64,000 nt of DNA, taken from Teichococcus aestuarii (lineage in GTDB: Bacteria; Pseudomonadota; Alphaproteobacteria; Acetobacterales; Acetobacteraceae). Position numbers and translations under genes: made by a program. The notes under the pieces are model-generated. The model had not been told where the DNA came from, searched no databases, and saw only the letters and a program-made list of their open reading frames with translations. The stretch is taken from NCBI RefSeq assembly GCF_003116135.1, contig NZ_PDOA01000001.1:434001-498000 (forward strand), given 5' to 3'. This document shows positions 24,685-31,786 of the stretch, piece by piece (position 1 is the stretch's first letter; the number at the start of each line of letters is the position of its first letter).

Positions 24685-25644
24685 TTAGCCCGCGTCGTCC
24701 AGGCCGATGGCGCGCAGCCGGGCGCGCTCCTCGTCCCAGCCCTGGCGTTCCTTGACGTTGAGGAACAGGTGGACGCGGCGCTCCAGCAGCTTCTCCAGCT
24801 CGGCGCGCGCCCGGCGGCCGATCTCCTTCACCTTGGAGCCGCCATCGCCGATCAGGATCGCCTTCTGCGTGGCGCGGCCGACATAGATGGTGCAGTCGAT
24901 CCGCACCGAGCCGTCGCGCCGCTCCTGCCACTGCTCGGTCTCCACCGTGGCGTGGTGCGGCACCTCCTCATGCGTCTGGCGCAGGATCTGCTCGCGCACG
25001 ATCTCGGCGGCCAGCATCCGCTCCGGCAGGTCGGAGAGCTCGTCCTCCGGGAACAGCCAGGGGCCGTAGGGCAGGCGGGCGGCCAGGGCCGTCATCAGCC
25101 GGTCCAGCCCGTCGCCCTTCTCGGCGCTGATCATGAAGGTCTCCTCGAAGGAGAGCTGCTCGTTCAGCGTGGCGGTCAGCGGCAGCAGCCGCTTGGTGTC
25201 GATCAGGTCGGACTTGTTCAGCACCAGCCAGATCGGCACCTTGCTGCGCTTGAGGACGGAGATGATGGATTCCACCGCCTCCGTCATGCCGGCGCGCGCA
25301 TCGACGATCAGCAGCGCCACGTCGGCGTCCTGCGCGCCTTCCCAGGCGGCGGCGACCATGGCGCGGTCGAGCCGCCGGCGGGGCGCGAAGATGCCCGGCG
25401 TGTCGGTCAGCACGATCTGCGTGCGGTCCTGCATCACCACGGCGCGGATGCGGAAGCGGGTGGTCTGCGGCTTCGGCGAGACGATGCTCACCTTGCTGCC
25501 GGCCAGCCGGTTCACCAGGGTGGACTTGCCGGCATTCGGCGCGCCCACCACGGCGACAAGGCCGCAGCGCGTCGGCGCCTCCGGTGTTCCGGCGGCGGGC
25601 GGGGGGTTGTTGGGGGTGTCGTTGGGCGGTGTGTCGTCGGTCAT
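24685..25644 (-). CDS. era: GTPase Era
   Basis: 319 residues. Essential GTPase that acts in 16S rRNA and 30S assembly. G motifs are visible: VGAPNAGKSTLVNRLAGS (P loop), DTPGIF, NKSDLIDT, and SAEKG. The C-terminal KH domain has AILIGDGGSKVKEIGRRARA, which binds the 3' end of 16S rRNA. The extra 25 N-terminal Pro/Asn-rich residues are a lineage-specific addition. The start ATG at 25644 overlaps the rnc stop as ATGA. A longer reading into rnc's region is a shadow. Confidence 0.97.
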   Translation of the reverse strand: MTDDTPPNDTPNNPPPAAGTPEAPTRCGLVAVVGAPNAGKSTLVNRLAGSKVSIVSPKPQTTRFRIRAVVMQDRTQIVLTDTPGIFAPRRRLDRAMVAAAWEGAQDADVALLIVDARAGMTEAVESIISVLKRSKVPIWLVLNKSDLIDTKRLLPLTATLNEQLSFEETFMISAEKGDGLDRLMTALAARLPYGPWLFPEDELSDLPERMLAAEIVREQILRQTHEEVPHHATVETEQWQERRDGSVRIDCTIYVGRATQKAILIGDGGSKVKEIGRRARAELEKLLERRVHLFLNVKERQGWDEERARLRAIGLDDAG

Positions 25645-26342
25645 GTCTTGTTGCGTCCTGCCAGCCAGGCCTCGGCCGCCGCCTGCTCGGCCGCGCGCTT
25701 GGATTCGCCCTGTCCCTCCGCCTCGCGCCCGGCGGCGCGGACGGCCACGACGAAGACCGGCATATGGGACGGCCCGGTGGTGGAAACCAGCCGGTATTCG
25801 GGGAGACCCTCGGCGCGCCCCAGCGTGTATTCCTGCAGCCGGCTCTTGGCCGACATGGGCGGGGTCGGGTCGGCTTCCATGAAGGCGCCCCATTCGCGGC
25901 GGATGAAGCCGCGCGCCACCTCCAGCCCGGCATCGAGATAGAGGGCGCCGATCAGCGCCTCGGTCGCGTCGGCGATGACGGTGAAGCGGCCGCGCAGGCC
26001 CGTGCGCCCCTCGGCGGGCGGGATGCGCAGCGCGGCGGGCAGGCCGATCGCCTCGCCCACCTTGGCCAGCGTCTCGGCCGCGACCAGCACGGAGAGGCGC
26101 TTGCCGAGCGCCCCCTCGCGCTCCTCGGGGAAGCGCTCGGCCAGCCATTCGGCCATCACCAGCGCCAGCACGCGGTCGCCCAGGAATTCCAGCCGCTCGT
26201 TGGAATCGAGCATGCCGCGCCTGGGATCGGCGGCGGAGCGATGGGTGAGGGCGTGCGAGAGCAGCCCCGGATCGTTGAAGCTGTGGCCGATGCGGGACAG
26301 GAAGGCCGCCCCGTCCGGCAGGGCGGGACCGGCCTTGCTCAT
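25641..26342 (-). CDS. rnc: Ribonuclease III
   Basis: 233 residues. Cleaves double-stranded RNA during rRNA and mRNA maturation. The endonuclease signature NERLEFLGDRVLALVMAEWL is at about residue 45, and the catalytic carboxylates continue in ADATEALIGALYLDAGLE. A double-stranded RNA-binding domain occupies about 160-230 (SAKSRLQEYTLGRAEGLPEY). Start is the ATG at 26342 with GAGGGAGC upstream, 13 bases after the lepB stop. Middle of the lepB-rnc-era-recO operon. Confidence 0.96.
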   Translation of the reverse strand: MSKAGPALPDGAAFLSRIGHSFNDPGLLSHALTHRSAADPRRGMLDSNERLEFLGDRVLALVMAEWLAERFPEEREGALGKRLSVLVAAETLAKVGEAIGLPAALRIPPAEGRTGLRGRFTVIADATEALIGALYLDAGLEVARGFIRREWGAFMEADPTPPMSAKSRLQEYTLGRAEGLPEYRLVSTTGPSHMPVFVVAVRAAGREAEGQGESKRAAEQAAAEAWLAGRNKT

Positions 26343-26355
26343 GCCGCCCGCTCCC

Positions 26356-27105
26356 TCACCGCACGCCCGAGAAGATGCGGTCCCAGCGCACCGCGAAGGG
26401 CCAGGCCCAGACTTCCCACCACGCCGCCGTGCCATCGACCGAGAAGAAGATCATCTCGGCGCGGCCCACCAGGTTCTCCACCGGCACGAAGCCCACCGCG
26501 TTCATCTCGCGGCTGTCGAGGCTGTTGTCGCGGTTGTCGCCCATGGCGAAGACATGGCCGGCCGGCACCACGTATTCGGTGGTGTTGTCGTACTGCCCGT
26601 CATCCGAGGCTTCCAGGATCTCGTGCCGCACGGGCGCGCCGCCGCCGGCGGCGGGCAGCGTCTCGCGGTAGCGGCGCACCGTCATGCGCGGGCCGTCGCC
26701 CTCCACCGTGTAGAGGCCGAGCCCCTCGCGCGGCACTTCTTGGCCGTTCAGGAACAGCCGGCCGCCGCGCATCTGGATCCGGTCTCCGGGCAGGCCGACG
26801 ATGCGCTTGATGTAGTCCGTGCTGTTGTCGCGCGGGTACTTGAACACCGCCACGTCGCCGCGCGCCGGCAGCGAGCCGAAGATGCGGCCCTGGAACAGTT
26901 CCGGGCTGAACGGCATGGAGTGCCGCGAATAGCCATAGGCGTATTTCGAGACGAACAGGTAGTCGCCCACCAGCAGGGTGGGGATCATGCTGCCCGAGGG
27001 AATGTTGAAGGGCTCGAAGGCGACGGCCCGGATGCCGACGGCGATAAGCCCGGCATAGACCACGGTCTTGATGCTTTCGAGCCAGCCGCCGGTTTTCTTC
27101 GTCAT
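26356..27105 (-). CDS. lepB: Signal peptidase I
   Basis: 249 residues. Cleaves Sec and Tat signal peptides on the periplasmic face. One N-terminal membrane helix (IKTVVYAGLIAVGIRAVAFE), then the catalytic Ser in FNIPSGSMIPTLLVGDYLFV (about residue 37) and the catalytic Lys in DYIKRIVGLPGDRI (about 96), and the late box GDNRDNSLDSRE. The N-terminus begins at ATG 27105; upstream in-frame codons to 27273 are low-complexity Pro/Arg. First gene of the lepB-rnc-era-recO operon. Confidence 0.97.
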   Translation of the reverse strand: MTKKTGGWLESIKTVVYAGLIAVGIRAVAFEPFNIPSGSMIPTLLVGDYLFVSKYAYGYSRHSMPFSPELFQGRIFGSLPARGDVAVFKYPRDNSTDYIKRIVGLPGDRIQMRGGRLFLNGQEVPREGLGLYTVEGDGPRMTVRRYRETLPAAGGGAPVRHEILEASDDGQYDNTTEYVVPAGHVFAMGDNRDNSLDSREMNAVGFVPVENLVGRAEMIFFSVDGTAAWWEVWAWPFAVRWDRIFSGVR

Positions 27106-27193
27106 CGGATGGTGTGCGCGAGGCCCTGCTTCGGTACGCCGCGCCAGCCGCCGCGACCCAGGAGGGGGGTAGAGCGCGGCGCGGGGGGCGCTG

Positions 27194-28276
27194 TCAAGGA
27201 AGGGCGGGAGTCGGGCGGAGGGCGCCGGCGGCCACGGCGCCGCCCGGAGCGCCCGCTGCCAGGCCGAAGGCACCGGCCAGCAGGCTGAGGGATTCGCGCC
27301 GCGCCGCCGGGTCGTGCACCGGCGTCAGCACCGCCACCTCCTCCGCGCCGAGTTCGGCCGCCAGCGCCTCCAGCCGCGCCTTCACCTGCTGCGGCGTGCC
27401 GATGATGGCCCGCGCCTGCATCCGCGCCAGCTTCTCCCGCTCCGCCTCGGTGTAGGGGTGCGCCGCGGCCTCCTCGGGGGTCGGCAGGGGCGGGTAGATG
27501 CCGCGGTCCCGCGAGAGGCGCCACAGCGCGCGGGAGGAGAACAGCCGCGCCGCCTCCGCCTCCGTGGCGGCGCAGAGGGCGAAGACGGCGATCGCCGCGC
27601 GCGGCGCCGGCAGCCGCCCCGCCTCGGCGCGGAAGCCCTGGCGGTAGAGCGACAGCGCCTGCTCCGCCCCCGCGCCATCGGTGATGAAATGCGCGAAGCA
27701 GTAGGGCAGCCCGAAATAGGCGGCGAGCTGGGCGCCGTAGTCGGAGCTGCCCAGCATCCACAGCTCCGGCCGCGTCGGCACCTCGGGCTGGGCGTGGACG
27801 TCGCGGAAGGGGTGGTTCACCGGCAGCCCCTCGCCGAGCCAGCCCAGCAATTCCTGCACCTGGGCCGGAAAGCGGTCGCCCTGGCCCAGCAACCCCTGCG
27901 CGGCAGCCGGGTTCAGCGCATAGGCGGTGCGCCCGTCGCTGCCCGGCGCGCGCCCCACCCCGAGATCGATCCGCCCTGGCGCGATCGCCTCCAGCACGCG
28001 GAACTGCTCGGCCACCTTCAGCGAGGAATAGTGCGGCAGCATCACCCCCGCCGAGCCGACGCGGATGCGCCGCGTGGTGGCGGCGATGGCGGCGATCAAG
28101 ATCTCGGGTGCGGCGCCGGCATGGCTGCGGCTGTTATGGTGCTCCGCCAGCCAGTAGCGGGCGTAGCCCAGCGCGTCGGCATGCTGCGCCATGGCCAGGG
28201 TCTCGCGGATCGCCGCGTCGGCGCCGCGGCCGGAGGCGATGGTGGACTGGTCGAGGATGGAGAGAACGAGTGCCAT
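27194..28276 (-). CDS. LLM-class flavin-dependent oxidoreductase
   Basis: 360 residues of the bacterial luciferase-like TIM-barrel family, which uses reduced flavin and often coenzyme-free partners. The opening LVLSILDQSTIASG and the segments YWLAEHHNSRSHAGAAPEIL and IRVGSAGVMLPHYSSLKVAE are typical of the MsnO8/YhbW-like group. Later, PGRIDLGVGRAPGSDGRTAY binds the flavin phosphate region. Substrate unknown. Divergent from the MarR gene across 46 bases, so the two may form a regulator/target pair. Several similar monooxygenases in Proteobacteria are under MarR control. Confidence 0.92.
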   Translation of the reverse strand: MALVLSILDQSTIASGRGADAAIRETLAMAQHADALGYARYWLAEHHNSRSHAGAAPEILIAAIAATTRRIRVGSAGVMLPHYSSLKVAEQFRVLEAIAPGRIDLGVGRAPGSDGRTAYALNPAAAQGLLGQGDRFPAQVQELLGWLGEGLPVNHPFRDVHAQPEVPTRPELWMLGSSDYGAQLAAYFGLPYCFAHFITDGAGAEQALSLYRQGFRAEAGRLPAPRAAIAVFALCAATEAEAARLFSSRALWRLSRDRGIYPPLPTPEEAAAHPYTEAEREKLARMQARAIIGTPQQVKARLEALAAELGAEEVAVLTPVHDPAARRESLSLLAGAFGLAAGAPGGAVAAGALRPTPALP

Positions 28277-28322
28277 GGCGGCAGGTTAGCGCCTTGCCGT
28301 CCCACGAAAAGGAAAAGCTGCC

Positions 28323-28736
28323 ATGGGGGAGGAAACCGCCAGCCGCGCCATGGTCGCGGCGCATACCGCCGTGATGCGCCGGCAGTTCGCGCTGCTGGGC
28401 TCCAGCCGGCTGCCGGCGGTGCGCGGGATGGAGCGGATCTGGTGCTTCATGGAGGCGGTGCGGGCCGCCCAGCGCGGCACGCGGCTGACGCAGAAGGATC
28501 TCTATGCCCTGAGCTCCGGGGCGCTGAGCATGGCCACCCTCTCCCGCGCCGTGGCCGACGGGGTGGAGCTTGGCTACCTGATGCAGCGTCCGGCGCCGGA
28601 GGACAGCCGGGTGCGGCTGATCGAGCCCACCCCCCTCGGCCTGCGCCGCCTGGCGGAGCTGGCGCCGGAGGCGATGGAGGAACTGCGCGCCGTGCTGGCC
28701 GGGGAGGAGGAGGACAGCACCCCGGCGGCCGGCTAG
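28323..28736 (+). CDS. MarR-type winged-helix regulator
   Basis: 137 residues. A central winged helix-turn-helix (about residues 58-105) is seen in TQKDLYALSSGALSMATLSR followed by a wing with MQRPAPEDSRVRLIEPTPLG, where the Asp-Ser-Arg matches the MarR wing tip. An N-terminal helical dimerisation arm and a Glu-rich C-terminal helix complete the fold. Start at ATG 28323 (GGAAAAG upstream). Its stop overlaps the convergent EpmB-like gene by 4 bases. It likely represses the divergent LLM oxidoreductase and itself; the inducer is unknown. Confidence 0.85.
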   Translation: MGEETASRAMVAAHTAVMRRQFALLGSSRLPAVRGMERIWCFMEAVRAAQRGTRLTQKDLYALSSGALSMATLSRAVADGVELGYLMQRPAPEDSRVRLIEPTPLGLRRLAELAPEAMEELRAVLAGEEEDSTPAAG

Positions 28737-29863
28737 GGCCGGCCCCCTCCGCCGCGGCCCGGGGGAGGCGCTGCGGCCTGCCCCGCCGCCGGGGCGCCCG
28801 CGCGCCCGGGGTGGCGGTGCGGCTGGTGGTCGAGCGGGCCTTCCACGAGCCAGTCCGCCCCGTCGGCGGTGGCGAAATCCGGCCCCAGCGGCGCCTTGCC
28901 GGCGCCGCCCGGCAGGTCCAGCACATAGGCCGGCCAGGCCAGCCCGGTGAGCCGCCCCCGCAGCGCCCGCAGGATGGCGCGGCCCTCCGCGACCGGCACC
29001 TCGAAGCGCGCCGTGCCGGGCGCGCGGTCCAGCTGGTGCAGGTAGTAGGGCTTCACCTGCGCGGCCAGCATGGCGCGGAACAACGCCGCCAGCGCCTCGG
29101 GGCTGTCGTTCACCCCGCGCAGCAGCACGCTCTGGCCGAGCAGCGCCACGCCGGCGCGGCGCAGCACCCGCAGCGCCGCCCGCGCCGGGGGCGCGAATTC
29201 CCGCGCGTGGTTGGCGTGGACGCAGAGGAACAGCGCTTTCTCGGTGCTCCCCAGCGCCTCGGCCAGAGCGGGCGTCACCCGCTCCGGCGCCGAGACGGGC
29301 ACGCGCGAGTGCAGCCGGATGATGTCGAGATGCGGAATGGCCGAGAGCCGCGCCAGGATGTGCCCGAGGCGCCGGGGCGAGAGCATCAGCGGGTCGCCGC
29401 CGGTCAGGATCGCCTCGCGCACGGTCGGGGTGGCGGCGAACCAGTCCAGCGCCGCCTCCAGCTCCGCCTCCGAGAGCAGCCCGCCATCCGGCCCCACCAC
29501 CTCGCGCCGGAAGCAGAAGCGGCAATAGACGGGGCAGGCCAGCAGCGGCTTCAGCAGGGCGCGGTCCGGGTAGCGGTGCACCACGCCCTTCACCGGGGTG
29601 AAGGGGGCGTCGCTGGTCGGGTCGCTGCGCTCCTCGGGGAGGGTGGTCAGCTCGGCGATGTCGGGCACGTATTGCCGGGCGATGGGGTCGGCCGGGTCGG
29701 CGCGGTCGATCAGCGCCTGCACCGCCGGGGTGAGGGCGATGGCATAGGTCCCGGCCAGCCGCTCCAGCCCCGGCGCCGATTCGGGCGGCACCAGCCCGGC
29801 TTCCACCAGGGCGGCGGCATCGCGCAGGGTGCGGGGCTTCAAAGGCGGGGAACCGTCGGGCAT
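28733..29863 (-). CDS. epmB: Radical SAM lysine 2,3-aminomutase family protein, EpmB-like
   Basis: 376 residues. The radical SAM cluster motif CxxxCxxC is in LLACPVYCRFCFRREVVG (about residue 110). Further blocks, ILTGGDPLMLSPRRLGHILA, VPVSAPERVTPAL and LLGQSVLLRGVND, match KamA/EpmB enzymes, which convert L-lysine to beta-lysine (or its R form) using PLP. The PLP Lys is expected in the C-terminal third. The last about 35 residues are a Pro/Gly/His-rich tail unlike the family. The neighbour across 37 bases is an EpmA-like gene, so the pair fits modification of elongation factor P rather than lysine breakdown. Efp is not in the window. Confidence 0.85.
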   Translation of the reverse strand: MPDGSPPLKPRTLRDAAALVEAGLVPPESAPGLERLAGTYAIALTPAVQALIDRADPADPIARQYVPDIAELTTLPEERSDPTSDAPFTPVKGVVHRYPDRALLKPLLACPVYCRFCFRREVVGPDGGLLSEAELEAALDWFAATPTVREAILTGGDPLMLSPRRLGHILARLSAIPHLDIIRLHSRVPVSAPERVTPALAEALGSTEKALFLCVHANHAREFAPPARAALRVLRRAGVALLGQSVLLRGVNDSPEALAALFRAMLAAQVKPYYLHQLDRAPGTARFEVPVAEGRAILRALRGRLTGLAWPAYVLDLPGGAGKAPLGPDFATADGADWLVEGPLDHQPHRHPGRAGAPAAGQAAAPPPGRGGGGRP

Positions 29864-29900
29864 GGTCGCGCGCCTTACGCCCGGAGGCCGCAGCGCCGCA

Positions 29901-31007
29901 ATGCCCGATCCCGCAACCCAGCCTTCCCTGCCCGTGTGGCACCCCGAGAGCCTGGCCCGCCGCCTGCCGGCGCTGCGCCGCCGTGCCCGCCTCGCCGCCG
30001 AGACCCGCGCCTTCTTCGCCGCGCGCGGCTACACCGAGGTGGAGACCCCCGCTCTGGTGCCGGCGCCGGGGATGGAGGTGCACCTCGCCGCCTTCCGCAG
30101 CGAGTTCCGCCCGATACTGGGTGAGGGCGGCTTCCCCCTCTGGCTGCGCACCTCGCCGGAGCTGGCCATCAAGCGGCTGCTGGTGGCCGGCTGCGGGCCC
30201 GTCTTCGAGATCGCGCGGGTGTGGCGCAACGGCGAGGTCAGCCCGCGCCACGCGCCCGAATTCACCATGCTGGAATGGTACCGCCCCGGCGCCACGCTGG
30301 CGGGGCTGATGGACGAGACGGAGGAATTCTGCCGCGCCGTGCTGCCGCCGCGCGTCGCCTTCGGCGGCGTCGAGACCGACCTGGCGGCGCCCTTCGAGCG
30401 GCTCACCGTGGCCGAGGCCTTCGCCCGCCATGCCGGCGGCCTCGACATCCTGGCCACGCTGGACGCGGCGGGGGAGGGCGACGCGGCGGCGCTGCACGCG
30501 GCCGCCCGCGCCGCCGGCTTCACGCCGCGGCCGGCCGAGAACTGGGAGGATCTGTTCTTCCGCATCCTGCTGGAGCGGGTGGAGCCGGCGCTGGGCCGGG
30601 CGCGGGCCACCTTCCTCACCCACTGGCCCGCCCCGCAGGCCGCGCTGGCCCGGCGCGACCCGGCGGATCCGCGCGTGGCGCTGCGCTTCGAGCTGTTCAT
30701 GGCCGGCATCGAGCTGGCCAATGCCTTCGACGAGCTGACGGATGCGGCGGAGCAGGCCACCCGCTTCGCCCGCGACGTGGCCGAGCGCCAGCGCCTGTAT
30801 GGCGAGGGCTGGCCCGTGGACGGGGATTTCCTGGCCGCCCTGGCGCAGGGCATGCCGCCCACCGCCGGCATCGCGCTGGGCTTCGACCGGCTGGCCATGC
30901 TGGCGGCGGGGGCGGGCAGCGTGGCGGAGACGCTGTGGCTGGGCCACTGGCCCTATCCGGCAGGTCCCCTCGCGGATGAAACCGGGGAAGGGTCTTCAGG
31001 CCCCTGA
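29901..31007 (+). CDS. epmA: EF-P lysine lysyltransferase-like protein (GenX/PoxA)
   Basis: 368 residues; a truncated class II lysyl-tRNA synthetase without an anticodon-binding domain. Motif 2 reads GPVFEIARVWRNGEVSPRHA and TMLEWYRPGATLAGLMDE; motif 3 ends GIALGFDRLAMLAAGAG. Earlier, YTEVETPALVPAPGMEVHLA begins motif 1. EpmA attaches (R)-beta-lysine to EF-P, which relieves ribosome stalling at polyproline. The start is the ATG at 29901 with GGAGG 13 bases before. Divergent from the epmB-like gene, with a short shared promoter. Confidence 0.92.
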   Translation: MPDPATQPSLPVWHPESLARRLPALRRRARLAAETRAFFAARGYTEVETPALVPAPGMEVHLAAFRSEFRPILGEGGFPLWLRTSPELAIKRLLVAGCGPVFEIARVWRNGEVSPRHAPEFTMLEWYRPGATLAGLMDETEEFCRAVLPPRVAFGGVETDLAAPFERLTVAEAFARHAGGLDILATLDAAGEGDAAALHAAARAAGFTPRPAENWEDLFFRILLERVEPALGRARATFLTHWPAPQAALARRDPADPRVALRFELFMAGIELANAFDELTDAAEQATRFARDVAERQRLYGEGWPVDGDFLAALAQGMPPTAGIALGFDRLAMLAAGAGSVAETLWLGHWPYPAGPLADETGEGSSGP

Positions 31008-31008
31008 A

Positions 31009-31027
31009 TCCGGGAACGATTCCCGGA
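31009..31027. terminator. Terminator-like hairpin between convergent genes
   Basis: An 8-bp stem TCCGGGAA/TTCCCGGA with a 3-base loop directly after the epmA stop and 18 bases from the methyltransferase stop on the other strand. Confidence 0.5.
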
Positions 31028-31044
31028 AGAGTTCGCCGCCCCGC

Positions 31045-31773
31045 TCAGCGCCAGCGGGACAGCCAGCCCCGGCGCGGCGCCTCGCCCCCGGCGCGGCGCG
31101 CGCTGAGGGCCAGGGCGGCGGGGAACTCCACCGCGTTCAGCGTGACCGAATCGAAGCCCGCCTCGATCACGCCGCGCCAGGCATCGGCGCCGTATTCGGT
31201 CTGCACCCGCCAGTCCTCGCCGCTCTGCGCCGGGTCGCCATGGTAGCTGGGAGGCAGCCCGGCCCGGCTGCGACTCATCCGCCCGACGATGATCGGCACC
31301 GTGTAGGCCAGCGTGCCGCCCGGCCGCAGCACGCGGTGGCATTCGCGCAGCGCGGCCGCCGGGTCCGGCACATGCTCCAGCGTATCGGAATGCAGCACGG
31401 CGTCGAAGCTCGCATCGGCGAAGCTCAGCGCCTGCATGTCCTCCTGCGGATAGGTGGCGAGGCGGTAGCCGGGCATGGGCTTCAACGCCTCGCCCAGGCC
31501 GGCGGCGCCGTTCAGATCCAGCACCCGCAGCCGGCGCGCGGCGCGGCTGGTGGCGAAGCGGGCCAGCACCGGCCCGCCTTCCCAGGCCGCGAGCAGGGCG
31601 CGCGCCAGCGCGATGGCGCGCAGATTGCCGCCGCAGGCGAGGCAGGTGCGGCCCTGCTGCCGGTCGATATAGGCGGCCTCCTCGGCCGACAGCTCCCACT
31701 CCGCGATCAGGCCGGGCCACAGCACCGGCCGGTCCTCGAAGGCGGTTCCGCCGCAGATGGCGCAGAAGGTCAT
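31045..31773 (-). CDS. SAM-dependent methyltransferase with N-terminal zinc-ribbon cysteines
   Basis: 242 residues. The N-terminus has two CxxC pairs, FCAICGG (about residue 4) and CLACGG (about 42), which look like a small zinc site. The methyltransferase core includes VLDLNGAAGLGEAL as the SAM loop, then FDAVLHSDTLEHVPDPAAAL and ECHRVLRPGGTLAYTVPI, typical of type 11 methyltransferases. Start at ATG 31773 (MTFCAICGG). It is the last gene of a minus-strand glycan cluster, so it may methylate a sugar or lipid carrier; the acceptor is not visible. Confidence 0.87.
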   Translation of the reverse strand: MTFCAICGGTAFEDRPVLWPGLIAEWELSAEEAAYIDRQQGRTCLACGGNLRAIALARALLAAWEGGPVLARFATSRAARRLRVLDLNGAAGLGEALKPMPGYRLATYPQEDMQALSFADASFDAVLHSDTLEHVPDPAAALRECHRVLRPGGTLAYTVPIIVGRMSRSRAGLPPSYHGDPAQSGEDWRVQTEYGADAWRGVIEAGFDSVTLNAVEFPAALALSARRAGGEAPRRGWLSRWR

Positions 31774-31786
31774 GCCCGGCCTCTCC

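Noticed and set aside
25645-26148. Longer era reading extending into rnc
   Set aside because: The extra codons overlap rnc in another frame and have no Era homology; ATGA overlap marks the true start.
28733-29863. Lysine 2,3-aminomutase for lysine catabolism
   Set aside because: The adjacent EpmA-like gene makes EF-P modification the better call, and no other lysine degradation genes are present.
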